Notes under the pieces: generated by a model
The model's input: the letters and a program-made list of their open reading frames with translations, nothing else
Database searches by the model: none
Told to the model about the DNA's origin: nothing
Position numbers and translations under genes: made by a program
Part shown: positions 27,200-35,943 of the stretch, in pieces
Layout: every line of letters begins with the position of its first letter
Numbering within the stretch: position 1 is the stretch's first letter
Assembly (NCBI RefSeq): GCF_042682545.1
Contig: NZ_JBHUHQ010000002.1
Reading direction: 5' to 3' (one strand)
DNA: 64,000 bases
Origin: Ornithinibacillus salinisoli
GTDB lineage: Bacteria; Bacillota; Bacilli; Bacillales; Amphibacillaceae

Positions 27200-28903
27200 C
27201 TATATTTGCTTCACTTTAGCTGTCCGCATTCGATTCAATACTGCAGCAATTTCAAAACGACGTGGACGAGCAAGATCACCAGGATGTTTTTCACCAAACA
27301 TAGTAAATGATGCCAGCCCTTGTTTTTCCATTTGTTCCTCTATCTGAATCATCAGCTCACGCAGTGGCTTATTGCCAATTCCATTTGTACGGTCTAAATA
27401 CTGAATAATTTCCGCAATCATACGTGTTTGTGAAGAATCAATCAATTGTTCTGTATGATGAAAGGATATTTCTGAATATCCCATTAAAATCTTGGTTAAG
27501 CCTTTTGCTTGTGTCTTTGATCGCTTCCCTTTTTTCGTCTGTAGTGACTGTTGTAGAAATTGACGATTAGCAATAACGCCAAAATCTGTACTTGAGTTCT
27601 CTTCTCGATTTATAGGGTAACTATTCGTAACTGATTTTGCTTGAGTCGTTACATTATATGGTACGTATTCATCCATCATAATAACATGATCCGCGACATC
27701 GAAATAATCTCCAGAGCCACCCATAACGAGAATGGTTGATACATCTAACTGATCATTTAATTGTTTTATTTTATCTATAAACGGTGTAATCGGTTCTTTC
27801 TCTTTACGAACCAATTTTTGCATCCGTTGATCACGAATCATAAAATTTGTGGCGCTAGTATCTTCATCTATTAATAACGTTGTTGCACCAACCTCAAGAG
27901 CCTCCATTACATTCGCTGCTTGAGAAGTACTCCCACTTGCATTTGTAGTAGAAAATTCGGTCGTTTGCTGACCATGTGGAAGATTATTAATAAACGCAGA
28001 TATATTTACTCCTGTAATTTGACGACCATCTTCTGCCCGTATTTTCACAGCATTCGGATCTGTCAATACAAATTCACGGCCATCTCTAAGTGTATGGGAA
28101 TATACCCCTCTTTCAATCGCTTCTAAAAATGTACTTTTACCATGATATCCCCCACCAACGATCAATGTAATTCCTTTTGATATTGCCATACCTTTTATAG
28201 GTTTTGATTGGTGAGGAAGCTGGATTGCCACTTCATTTTCAGGTGGGCTTTGAAAGGTAACGGCATTTCTTAATGGTCGGTTACTGATCCCACTTTCTCT
28301 TGGTAATGTCGATCCATTTGCAATAAAAGCAACCCAATTATTTAAGCGCATTTCTTCCCGGATCGTAGCTTGTTGGTCTGCAAGCATTATGGCATCATCT
28401 ATCGTTTTCTCTGAAATGGTAAAGACCGAATGATTGATGATTTCTGGAATGACATGTATAAACAACTTATCTGCTTCACGACCATTAATCCGTCTTCCAT
28501 TTGCTGGAAGTCCTACAGATAAACAAATGGTAATAGCTGTTTTATTAATCTGAACAGCAGTCCGTTCGATCATTTCTTGACCAGGTTTATCAAAAAGTAC
28601 TGCACCACTTTTTCCAGAACCTTTTATTAACGTACGATTACTGTCCACTGCATTACCAATTACTCTAGCAAATGCATCTTCCACAGCAACTTTACGGTAA
28701 GATTCATGAAACCACTTGGAATCAATAGCTCTTTTCGAATCAGAGATAACGATACGTATTTTGGATGGTGATGCAAAAGGATCGCCTTGTACATAATCGA
28801 TGAATAAATCAAAATCAGGATAGGTGTAATGACCTTGTAAGTCTTTATATGCTTTATATCCTTTACCATCTAGTTGTTTTAATTGTTGAATTAATCTTTT
28901 CAT
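27200..28903 (-). CDS. Predicted ABC-class ATPase (COG3044 type)
   Basis: Cytosolic ATPase of 567 residues from the uncharacterised family often called 'predicted ATPase of the ABC class'. Walker A is GGGYHGKST near 253; a Walker B-like segment TLLIDEDTSATNF is near 345, with the unusual D-E-D triad of this family. There are no membrane segments and no fused permease, so it is not a transporter subunit. GAGGGATT precedes the ATG. It ends 14 bases before queG and is on the same strand, so co-transcription is possible. Biological role unknown. Confidence 0.85.
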   Translation of the reverse strand: MKRLIQQLKQLDGKGYKAYKDLQGHYTYPDFDLFIDYVQGDPFASPSKIRIVISDSKRAIDSKWFHESYRKVAVEDAFARVIGNAVDSNRTLIKGSGKSGAVLFDKPGQEMIERTAVQINKTAITICLSVGLPANGRRINGREADKLFIHVIPEIINHSVFTISEKTIDDAIMLADQQATIREEMRLNNWVAFIANGSTLPRESGISNRPLRNAVTFQSPPENEVAIQLPHQSKPIKGMAISKGITLIVGGGYHGKSTFLEAIERGVYSHTLRDGREFVLTDPNAVKIRAEDGRQITGVNISAFINNLPHGQQTTEFSTTNASGSTSQAANVMEALEVGATTLLIDEDTSATNFMIRDQRMQKLVRKEKEPITPFIDKIKQLNDQLDVSTILVMGGSGDYFDVADHVIMMDEYVPYNVTTQAKSVTNSYPINREENSSTDFGVIANRQFLQQSLQTKKGKRSKTQAKGLTKILMGYSEISFHHTEQLIDSSQTRMIAEIIQYLDRTNGIGNKPLRELMIQIEEQMEKQGLASFTMFGEKHPGDLARPRRFEIAAVLNRMRTAKVKQI

Positions 28904-29026
28904 TATAATCCCTCAAATTTTATTAGTAGTTATGTTTAGAATACGTTTGGAAAGTTAAATATTCAAGTGATGGGTGATATGTTTATGTATTAGAGGTTTA
29001 AAAACTCGAAGATCAATACATGTCAA

Positions 29027-29073
29027 AAGAAAAAACGCAACACCTCGTAAGTTATGTTACGAAACACTGCGTT
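29027..29073 (-). terminator. Terminator of tRNA-Gly
   Basis: On the minus strand a 17-bp stem with few mismatches (29034-29050 with 29057-29073; AACGCA...TTACGA pairing) is followed by TTTTTTC, 13 bases past the tRNA 3' end. Confidence 0.85.
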
Positions 29074-29085
29074 ATGACATATGTA

Positions 29086-29159
29086 TGGAGCGGGTGAAGG
29101 GAATTGAACCCTCGACATCAGCTTGGAAGGCTGAGGTTTTACCACTAAACTACACCCGC
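29086..29159 (-). tRNA. tRNA-Gly(UCC)
   Basis: Folds by eye as a complete 74-base tRNA on the minus strand. The acceptor GCGGGTG pairs with CACCCGC and a TCCA end is encoded. The anticodon loop CTTCCAA gives UCC, reading glycine codons GGA/GGG. The T-arm contains GGGTTCAATTCCC. It has its own terminator. The first 12 bases and the upstream flank are duplicated at 29296-29379. Confidence 0.95.
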
Positions 29160-29230
29160 ATAAAAGTATAATTAAATTCAAGAATAGCTTACGCTCATTG
29201 TTTAGACAAGCTATGCCCCTACATCTGCAA
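29148..29230 (-). repeat. tRNA-Gly 5' flank repeat, copy A
   Basis: Covers the first 12 bases of tRNA-Gly and 71 bases upstream. Copy B (29296-29379) matches with about six differences and one extra base, offset by 148 bases. Confidence 0.9.
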
Positions 29231-29295
29231 GATTATTCATGGATGATAAGTGCTTCGGGGCAACTCGCAGATTACTCGGTGGAAGTATTGCTCGT

Positions 29296-29379
29296 AACTA
29301 CACCCGCATAAAAGTATAACTAAATTCAAGAATAGCTTACGCTCATTGTTTGGGCAAGCTATGTCCCCTACATCTACAA
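29296..29379 (-). repeat. tRNA-Gly 5' flank repeat, copy B
   Basis: Contains GCGGGTGTAGTT, the 5' end of the tRNA gene, then diverges at once, so it is a truncated relic and not a second tRNA. The rest of 29380-29663 is A+T-rich, holds no gene that I can support, and must carry the promoter of the aminotransferase. Confidence 0.9.
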
Positions 29380-29679
29380 TTCTCTAAGTAAGCTATTTTT
29401 CGAATGCAAGATTAATTATAGCAAGTTATTTTTTACTTTGCAAGAGGAAATATGACATTTTTCTACAAAAAAATTATAACTTAGATTAGCTTTAAATTTT
29501 CATCCCCAACACAAGTTATACCATTCTCACCTTACCAACAATTTAACGAAGCACCAAATAACATTAAAAATTATACCGAATATCTTGTATAGAGATGTGA
29601 AATTAGAATTTAATTAATACATTTACAAATGTGTTCTTTACGTAATAAAATATTGATAACCACAAAGGGGGCGAAAGTC

Positions 29680-30555
29680 TTGTCTACTTATCCAATTATA
29701 TTATCGCAAACGAAGTTTACCCATCGTGACAGTGTAAGATACCCAATCGAAGAACGCGCACTTCAGTTCGGTGATGGTGTTTACGAAGTTATCCGTGTCT
29801 ACAATGGAGAATATTATCTTCTTACAGAACACGTGGATCGCTTATTTCGTTCTGCAGAAGCAATTAAAATTAAACTCTCCTTCACAAAGGAAGAGATTTC
29901 AAATCAATTAGTAGAATTATTAAATCGAAACAATATAAAGGAAGATGCAAAGGTTTATTTACAAATTTCACGAGGAACTGCACCACGTGATCATGTCTTC
30001 CCGAAAGAAGTACCACCGAACATTTACGCTTACGCACAAAAACAACCTCGTAATCTAACAAATTTAGAAAATGGGGTTTGTGTTACGACACACAAAGATA
30101 TTCGTTGGGAAAATTGCTATATTAAGAGTCTCAATTTATTACCAAACGTATTGGCCAAACAAGAAGCAAGTGAAAAAGGATGCTATGAAGCTATTCTCCA
30201 TAAAAATGGACTTGTAACAGAATGCAGTGCAGCTAATGTTTATTTAGTTAAAGATGGTAAAATTTATACTCATCCAGCGACAAACAACATTTTATATGGC
30301 TGTGTGAGATTACGAATTGAACAGTTTGCTCGTGATCTAAACATCCCATTTATAGAGGAACCATTCACCATAGATGATATTTCGACAGCTGATGAATTGT
30401 TTTTATCTAGCAGTACGTCCGAAATTATGCCGATTATTCATGTTGATGGAGAGCAAATTCGTGACGGAAAACCACAAATAATTACGAGACAATTGCAAAA
30501 AGCGTATGAGCAAGATGCTAGAATTACAAAAAACAGAATAAAACAAACGATGTAG
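29680..30555 (+). CDS. dat: D-amino-acid aminotransferase
   Basis: Pyridoxal-phosphate class IV aminotransferase that makes D-glutamate and D-alanine for peptidoglycan by interconverting D-amino acids and 2-oxoacids. In 291 residues the PLP-lysine is Lys149 in YIKSLNLLPN, and the carboxylate-trap region VTECSAANVY near 194 and the SSSTSEIMPI stretch near 244 are conserved. Start at TTG 29680, with AAAGGGGG eight bases upstream; the frame stays open for 51 bases further 5' without a ribosome site. Single gene with a terminator. Confidence 0.93.
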   Translation: MSTYPIILSQTKFTHRDSVRYPIEERALQFGDGVYEVIRVYNGEYYLLTEHVDRLFRSAEAIKIKLSFTKEEISNQLVELLNRNNIKEDAKVYLQISRGTAPRDHVFPKEVPPNIYAYAQKQPRNLTNLENGVCVTTHKDIRWENCYIKSLNLLPNVLAKQEASEKGCYEAILHKNGLVTECSAANVYLVKDGKIYTHPATNNILYGCVRLRIEQFARDLNIPFIEEPFTIDDISTADELFLSSSTSEIMPIIHVDGEQIRDGKPQIITRQLQKAYEQDARITKNRIKQTM

Positions 30556-30633
30556 CGGTTCTTAGTGAAATCGGTGTTCTAGTGCAAAATAATCAAATTA
30601 CAATAGAATATGGAAACCTACTAGATTCATAAG

Positions 30634-30660
30634 GAAAGGAGCTTGGCACCAAGCTCCTTT
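30634..30660. terminator. Terminator between dat and a lipoprotein gene
   Basis: AAAGGAGCTT-ggcacc-AAGCTCCTTT, a perfect 10-bp stem between convergent genes. Confidence 0.8.
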
Positions 30661-30673
30661 ATCAATAATCGTA

Positions 30674-31174
30674 CTATTCTTTTATTATTTCTATATCACC
30701 TTCATGGTTAGGAACTTTATCAGAAAATGCAATCCAGTAACTTACCTCTAAAGAAACCCCTTCAATAGCTTCATCAAAATATGTTACTTGCTTTGCTGGT
30801 TCATCGAATACTTTTATTTCTTTCATGCTTTTTTCAGGTCTAATAATGGTCACAACAGGTGACCCTTTATCAGCAAGTATTGTCGTTTGTGATTGTATAT
30901 TTTCCCCCAACACCCATTCTAAACCACTTTGAGTATGTTTCAAAATTGCTGCACTAAGCATTCTAACATTCAAACTCTGAAACACAACAAAAATATAATC
31001 CCCTTTAATATCATAATCTATAATAGTTACATAGTGGTTGTCATTCTGTACCATAAGTTCTTGAATCTTTTCTTCAAGAGATAACTCTTCGTGCTTCACT
31101 TCCTTATCAACTTCCATTTCGGAACAACTTATTAGGAAAAAAAGTATTATAAATGACAGAACTAACTTTTTCAT
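30674..31174 (-). CDS. Uncharacterised lipoprotein
   Basis: Small exported protein of 166 residues. The N-terminus has a charged MKK, a hydrophobic core and a lipobox-like LISC, so it should be lipid-anchored on the outer membrane face. The mature part is acidic and largely beta-like (repeated V/I-x-V patterns). I start it at ATG 31174 with GGAGTGGG about ten bases upstream; an ATG 18 bases earlier is in frame but has a poorer site and would put charged residues before the signal. I do not recognise a domain. Transcribed alone. Confidence 0.72.
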   Translation of the reverse strand: MKKLVLSFIILFFLISCSEMEVDKEVKHEELSLEEKIQELMVQNDNHYVTIIDYDIKGDYIFVVFQSLNVRMLSAAILKHTQSGLEWVLGENIQSQTTILADKGSPVVTIIRPEKSMKEIKVFDEPAKQVTYFDEAIEGVSLEVSYWIAFSDKVPNHEGDIEIIKE

Positions 31175-31256
31175 AACATGATCCCACTCCATATTTAATA
31201 TGTTCCTACTAACTTAATTCGCGAGTTCAAACTGCACTGTTTTTAAATGGAATCTA

Positions 31257-31580
31257 TTACGATGCAGATAAACTGACCATAGTGAAAAGAACGGCTCCAT
31301 AAAAAACAACGCCTACATTTATTTTCATTTGTTTATCATCTTTAATAGTTTCCTAATGTTCTTTATTTGTTTCAAAAGTTAATCCTGTGGTCAATGATCC
31401 TCCACGAATGTAAGCAAACACCCCTCTACTACTATTAAAGAAAAATAATACAACCGATAGTCCCAGACCAATAAAGAAAATCCATTCAACATATGAGAAA
31501 GAAACAATTATACTTGCTATCCATATAATTAATGCGATTATGAAGGATGTTAATATGGTATAGCTAACAATCTGTTTCAA
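31257..31580 (-). pseudogene. Small membrane protein gene interrupted by an in-frame TAG
   Basis: TTG 31580 follows AAAGGAGGAAG, and a 75-codon frame runs to TAG at 31353-31355. In the same frame the code then continues for 31 further codons (ETIKDDKQMKINVGV onward) to TAA at 31257-31259. This extension contains a clear hydrophobic segment (GVVFYGAVLFTMVSLSA). The upstream part has two hydrophobic segments and a basic stretch near FNSSRGVFAYIRGG. The simplest reading is a three-helix protein of about 107 residues, DUF3899-like at a guess, cut by a recent nonsense mutation. A truncated 75-residue product may still be made. Confidence 0.6.
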
Positions 31581-31698
31581 TTGTCTTCCTCCTTTACTTT
31601 TTACCTACGAAAACACTAACAAGAAAGTTTCATTTTAACTTATATATTCTGAAAATTATGTTATAATATACTTCTTATTTTTATGGAGGAGGTTTACA

Positions 31699-32220
31699 AT
31701 GCAAAAAATCGCAATTATTGGTAGTGGAGGTGCAGGCAAATCTACATTATCCAGAACATTGGGAGCAATTTTGGACATACCCGTATATCATTTAGATGCC
31801 ATCTTTTGGCAACCGGGATGGAAGCCACTTGGCCGAGAAGCATTAATTAACAAACATCAAGAGATATTTACCCAAGACACCTGGATTATCGATGGGAACT
31901 TTGGTAGTACTATGGATTTGCGATTACAAGAGGCTGATACTGTTATTTTTTTACATTACAAAACGATAAGATGCCTATACAGAATAATAAAGCGAAGGAT
32001 TCAATTCCATAGTAAAACAAGACCGGATATGGGAGAGGGTTGTCCTGAAAAACTAGATTGGGAATTTTTTCGCTGGGTCCAACAATATAATAAAAATAAT
32101 GCACCTTCTATCCTGAAACGACTTGCAACTTTATCACATAAAAACATTTATGTATTCAACCGTCCATCGGAACTTAATAAATTTCTTAATAATTTACGAG
32201 AACATTCCGAAAAAAACTAG
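31699..32220 (+). CDS. P-loop kinase-like 'topology modulation' protein (FlaR-like)
   Basis: Cytosolic P-loop NTPase of 173 residues related to adenylate kinases, often annotated as DNA topology modulation protein. Walker A is GSGGAGKST at residues 8-16; the HLDAIFWQPGW segment near 31 and DTWIIDGNF near 65 are family hallmarks. ATG 31699 follows GGAGGAGG. The substrate is not established in the family, so I give no reaction. Lies between a disrupted gene (minus) and an S9 peptidase (plus). Confidence 0.85.
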   Translation: MQKIAIIGSGGAGKSTLSRTLGAILDIPVYHLDAIFWQPGWKPLGREALINKHQEIFTQDTWIIDGNFGSTMDLRLQEADTVIFLHYKTIRCLYRIIKRRIQFHSKTRPDMGEGCPEKLDWEFFRWVQQYNKNNAPSILKRLATLSHKNIYVFNRPSELNKFLNNLREHSEKN

Positions 32221-32304
32221 CAATCTAATTGATTCGTTACTCGAAATAGTTTAGAATGAAACATAGTTTAGAAAATTATTGATATATATTGGAGGTAATT
32301 CTTG

Positions 32305-34308
32305 ATGACCAATTCAAAAAGAGCAGTGACAGCTGAAGACTTTACTAAATTAGCAGTTTATAGCGAACCCCAGTTTTCACCCGATGGAAGTAAATATGCA
32401 TTTGTTTCAACTACTGTAAATGATAAAGAAGAGTATGAATCACAGTTATTTTTACAAGATCTAACAACTAATATGCCGAAACAATGGACATTTGGATGCG
32501 AGAAAAACAGTCATCCACGCTTTTCCCCAGATGGCCAAAAGGTAGTCTTTCAGTCTAATCGCAGCGGGGTATCTCAGCTATGGCTATTACATACCGACGG
32601 TGGAGAGGCAAAACAAATAACTACGTTTAAAAATGGAGCCGTTAATCCAAATTGGTCAAAGGATGGAAAATATATTGTCTTTACTGCCTCCTTGGATAGT
32701 GATGATGATGTTAAATCACAAAAAGAGCAATCAAAAGAAGAACGTCAAAAAGAACGAGAAGAGAAAAAAAAGCAACCACTAGTTGTAACTAGCTTACGAT
32801 ACAAGTCGGATGCACAAGGGTTCCATGATGACAAAAAGAGTCAAATTGTCTTATATGATGTAGAACATGAGACCTTCACGCAACTAACTACTGCTGATGC
32901 TCACCACGGATATCAGGATGTTTCACCAGATGGCGCAACCATATTATTTGCTGGTAATTTAAATGAGGATGCGGATTACGAACTTATCAGTGACCTTTAC
33001 ACAGTAAATATTGCTACAAAAGAGATTACAAAACTAACAAATAGCAGTGGTACCTTCCATAGTGCAAGCTACTCACCAAGTGGTGATAAAATAGCTTATT
33101 TGGGACATGAACAAACACATGCTGGTGCAACGTTAAACGAATTATATGTATTTGACGTCAAGACTGGTGAAAGAACGTGCTTAAGTACGGATTGGGATTT
33201 TCAACTTGGTGATTTAATGATCGGAGATACTCGTCTAGGTACATCCACAACTGGTCCAGTTTGGTCAAAGGATGAGGATAAATTATTTTTCGTAGGTACG
33301 GATTTCGGTGCTACTGGTTTATTCCAGGTTAACTTACAAGGTGAATTAGAAGTACTTTATAAAAACGATAATCATGTTTTCGGGTTTTCATATGATGGAA
33401 GTTCGGAATCATTTGTTATCGGTGTAAGTACACCAACGAACCCATGTAATTTTTATTTACTAGATAATAGTTTAAAATTAACTAGATTGACGAATGCCAA
33501 TACGGAATTCTTAGAAGAGGTAGAGCTAAGTGAACCAGAAACTTTAACCTATACTGCCCAGGATGGTTGGGAAATCCAAGGTTGGCTTTTACGCCCTTAT
33601 GGTTTTGAAGAAGGTAAAAAATATCCATTTGTGCTTGAAATCCATGGCGGACCGCACGCAATGTACGGACAAACTTTCTTCCACGAAATGCAATTGCTAG
33701 CAGCAAAAGGATATGTGGTTTTATATACGAACCCTCGTGGAAGTCATGGATACGGCCAAGACTTTGTAGATGCAGTCCGTTCCGATTATGGTGGAAGTGA
33801 CTATACGGATTTGATGAGTGCTGTAGACTACGTGTTAGAGAACTATAGCTTTATTGACGAAGATCGACTTGGTGTAACTGGTGGTAGCTATGGTGGATTT
33901 ATGACAAACTGGATTGTTGGTCATACAAACCGTTTCAAAGCAGCAGTAACGCAACGCTCCATCAGTAACTGGCTGAGCTTTTATGGTGTGAGTGACATTG
34001 GTTTCTTCTTTACAAAGTGGGAACTAGGACACAATCTATTAGAAGACACTACAAAACTATGGGAATTCTCACCATTAAAATATGTAGAAAACGTAGAAAC
34101 ACCTCTATTAATCTTACACGGAGAACAAGATTATCGTTGTCCAATTGAACAAGGGGAACAATTATTTGTTGCACTGAAGCATTTGCGTAAAGAAGTTGAA
34201 TTTGTTCGCTTCCCAGGTGCAAGTCATGAATTAAGTAGAAGCGGTAAACCTGAAATGCGTATTGAACGCTTAAATCATATTTGCAGATGGTTTGAACAAT
34301 ATCTATAA
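32305..34308 (+). CDS. S9-family serine peptidase (YuxL-like acylaminoacyl peptidase)
   Basis: Cytosolic prolyl-oligopeptidase-type enzyme of 667 residues. The N-terminal half has TolB/WD40-like beta-propeller repeats (FSPDGSKYAFVS, FSPDGQKVVFQS, WSKDGKYIVFT) that gate access for short peptides. The C-terminal alpha/beta-hydrolase domain has Ser528 in GGSYGG, Asp609 in GEQDYRCP and His641 in GASHELS as catalytic triad. A charged Lys/Glu-rich insert lies at about 133-155. Start taken at ATG 32305, eight bases after GGAGGT, and not the TTG one codon earlier. Single gene with its own terminator. Confidence 0.93.
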   Translation: MTNSKRAVTAEDFTKLAVYSEPQFSPDGSKYAFVSTTVNDKEEYESQLFLQDLTTNMPKQWTFGCEKNSHPRFSPDGQKVVFQSNRSGVSQLWLLHTDGGEAKQITTFKNGAVNPNWSKDGKYIVFTASLDSDDDVKSQKEQSKEERQKEREEKKKQPLVVTSLRYKSDAQGFHDDKKSQIVLYDVEHETFTQLTTADAHHGYQDVSPDGATILFAGNLNEDADYELISDLYTVNIATKEITKLTNSSGTFHSASYSPSGDKIAYLGHEQTHAGATLNELYVFDVKTGERTCLSTDWDFQLGDLMIGDTRLGTSTTGPVWSKDEDKLFFVGTDFGATGLFQVNLQGELEVLYKNDNHVFGFSYDGSSESFVIGVSTPTNPCNFYLLDNSLKLTRLTNANTEFLEEVELSEPETLTYTAQDGWEIQGWLLRPYGFEEGKKYPFVLEIHGGPHAMYGQTFFHEMQLLAAKGYVVLYTNPRGSHGYGQDFVDAVRSDYGGSDYTDLMSAVDYVLENYSFIDEDRLGVTGGSYGGFMTNWIVGHTNRFKAAVTQRSISNWLSFYGVSDIGFFFTKWELGHNLLEDTTKLWEFSPLKYVENVETPLLILHGEQDYRCPIEQGEQLFVALKHLRKEVEFVRFPGASHELSRSGKPEMRIERLNHICRWFEQYL

Positions 34309-34321
34309 AATTTTATTTTGT

Positions 34322-34356
34322 AGGCTGACGTACTGATAAGTGCGTCAGCTTTTTTT
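34322..34356 (+). terminator. Terminator of the S9 peptidase gene
   Basis: GCTGACG / CGTCAGC stem (34324-34349) followed by TTTTTTT, about 15 bases after the stop. Confidence 0.87.
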
Positions 34357-34381
34357 ATGTGGGTGATTTTCTCTTGCTTGT

Positions 34382-34716
34382 GTCCGATGTTCCAGCGCAT
34401 TCGTCCGATGTTTCGGCGCGTGTGTCCGATGTTTCGGAGCATCCGTCCGATGTTCCCGCTCTTGTGTCCGATGTTCCAGCACATGCGTCCGATGTTTGAG
34501 CGCTTCCGTCCGATGTTTCGGCGCGTGTGTCCGATGTTTCGGAGCATCCGTCCGATGTTCCCGCTCTTGTGTCCGATGTTCCAGCACATGCGTCCGATGT
34601 TTGAGCGCTTCCGTCCGATGTTTCGGCGCATGCGTCCGATGTTTGAGCGCATCCGTCCGATGTTCCTTCTCATACGGCCGATGCTCCCATTCCCATTCCC
34701 GCATCCGATGTTCTCT
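34382..34716. repeat. 21-bp tandem repeat array with a 105-bp higher-order unit
   Basis: Fifteen head-to-tail 21-base units begin at 34382 and every 21 bases to 34676, each starting GTCCGATGTT (GGCCGATGCT in the last), with a stray half-unit at 34703. The 11 distal bases vary between a few types (CGGCGCGTGT, CGGAGCATCC, CCCGCTCTTGT and others). Units 2-6 (34403-34507) and 7-11 (34508-34612) are identical over 105 bases. Because 21 is a multiple of three, several frames on both strands stay open; I do not regard any as a gene, since none has a ribosome site. Confidence 0.93.
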
Positions 34717-34732
34717 CCGCCCAAAGATAACC

Positions 34733-34773
34733 AAAAAAAAGAGCTCTCTACCACATGTGATAGAAAGCCCTCC
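34733..34773 (-). terminator. Terminator of the YqkD-like hydrolase
   Basis: On the minus strand GCTTTCTATCACA / TGTGGTAGAGAGC forms a 13-bp stem with G.U pairs that fit only the minus transcript, followed by eight T. Confidence 0.85.
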
Positions 34774-34777
34774 CTAT

Positions 34778-35737
34778 TTAATCGAAATATTCACTCAAAA
34801 AGCCGTTTAATGTCTTGATATATTTTTCTTCATGAATAACAAACGCTTCTCCATGGTTAGCTCCGTCAAAGGTTACCATTTCCGCTTCACTTTTCGTATT
34901 TTCATATAATTCTTCTGTCATTTCAGTTGGTACAAATGTGTCTGCATTACCATGAATATATAATATCGGTACATCTGCTTTTTTTACTTGGTCTAGTGCG
35001 GATGCCTCTGTAAATGAATAGCCTGCCTTTGCTTTAGATACTAGACTTGTAGTATTTAACACCGGAAAAGGAGGCAATTTGAACATTCTTGAAATTTGGT
35101 ATGAAAATAAATCCTGTACACTCGTAAAAGGACTATCTGCGATAACAACTTTCACGTTATCAGGTAATTCCTCGCCACTGGTCATCAGGACGGTTGCTGC
35201 CCCCATGGAAAGTCCGTGTAATACGATTTCCGTATCTGGACCAAGCCTTTCAATCAACATATTTATCCAACTAACATAGTCTAAGCGATCATGCCAACCG
35301 AACCCATAATAATCTCCCTCACTATCACCATGCCCTCGTGCATCAGCTGTGAAAAAACTATAACCTAGTTCTTCGTAATAATATTGTCCATATAGCCCCA
35401 TTTGTGAAGCATTTCCTAAATATCCGTGTGCCATAATAACCAATTTATTAGTTGGTTCTTTAGCTTCTAGAAGATAGCCTTTTAGCGTCAAATCATCGAA
35501 GGATTGCATTTCCATCTGTTCAAAATCTTGATTTTTCATCCATTCTCGCCAGCCTCCTTCAGTAAACACATCCATAGCCTCAGCAGAAACTTCTAGATCC
35601 TTGTTTTCTTGTAGAAATTCCTTTTGTCCGCGACTAATTGCTAGATTATAAAAATAGAAACCAGCAATAATATCTATGATTAACAAAACTGTAATAATTG
35701 AAATAGTTATCCTTACTATTCTCTTCCGAGTCATCAT
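34778..35737 (-). CDS. Membrane-anchored alpha/beta hydrolase (YqkD-like), copy 1
   Basis: Serine hydrolase of 319 residues with an N-terminal membrane anchor (about 7-29), so the catalytic domain should face outside. Nucleophile elbow GLSMGA near 182, an HGYLGNAS oxyanion region near 104, a DARGHGDSEGDYYGFGWHD stretch near 133, acid in HGNADTFVP near 264, and His in GANHGEA near 293. Start ATG 35737 follows GAGAGGGG. A paralogue with the same layout is at 53909-54862. Substrate unknown. Confidence 0.85.
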   Translation of the reverse strand: MMTRKRIVRITISIITVLLIIDIIAGFYFYNLAISRGQKEFLQENKDLEVSAEAMDVFTEGGWREWMKNQDFEQMEMQSFDDLTLKGYLLEAKEPTNKLVIMAHGYLGNASQMGLYGQYYYEELGYSFFTADARGHGDSEGDYYGFGWHDRLDYVSWINMLIERLGPDTEIVLHGLSMGAATVLMTSGEELPDNVKVVIADSPFTSVQDLFSYQISRMFKLPPFPVLNTTSLVSKAKAGYSFTEASALDQVKKADVPILYIHGNADTFVPTEMTEELYENTKSEAEMVTFDGANHGEAFVIHEEKYIKTLNGFLSEYFD

Positions 35738-35943
35738 GGTGCCCCTCTCTGATCGAAGATTCATTTTATCCTGCGACTAAATGTCCGATTCGTTTAACTA
35801 ACATTCAGTGGGTATGAATATCCCCCCACTGTATGAAGTTTCACTTTTTCTCTATAATTCTATTATACAAAAAATTCACACCAAATAGGGGACTTTAAGG
35901 GACTTTTCTCCTGGTATATATTTCAAGAGTATTACAGAGTATT

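Noticed and set aside
27162..27347. Plus-strand frame between queG and the ABC-class ATPase
   Set aside because: Overlaps the ends of both real genes on the other strand and has no ribosome site.
28974..29171. 65-codon plus-strand frame across tRNA-Gly
   Set aside because: It includes the complement of the tRNA (GIEPSTSAWKAE-type translation), a well-known annotation artefact.
29086..29379. Integrative element attachment site at tRNA-Gly
   Set aside because: The duplicated part is the tRNA 5' end, there is no integrase, and only about 65 bases lie between the copies.
34382..34716. CRISPR array
   Set aside because: Units are 21 bp and directly adjacent with no unique spacers; no cas genes are in the window.
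34275..34818. Long open frames on both strands over the tandem array
   Set aside because: They are products of a 21-bp (three-fold) repeat and have no ribosome sites; both strands are open equally.
35805..35834. Hairpin CAGTGGG/CCCACTG as a terminator
   Set aside because: It sits upstream of the hydrolase gene and downstream of DinB in the wrong sense; no T-run on either strand.
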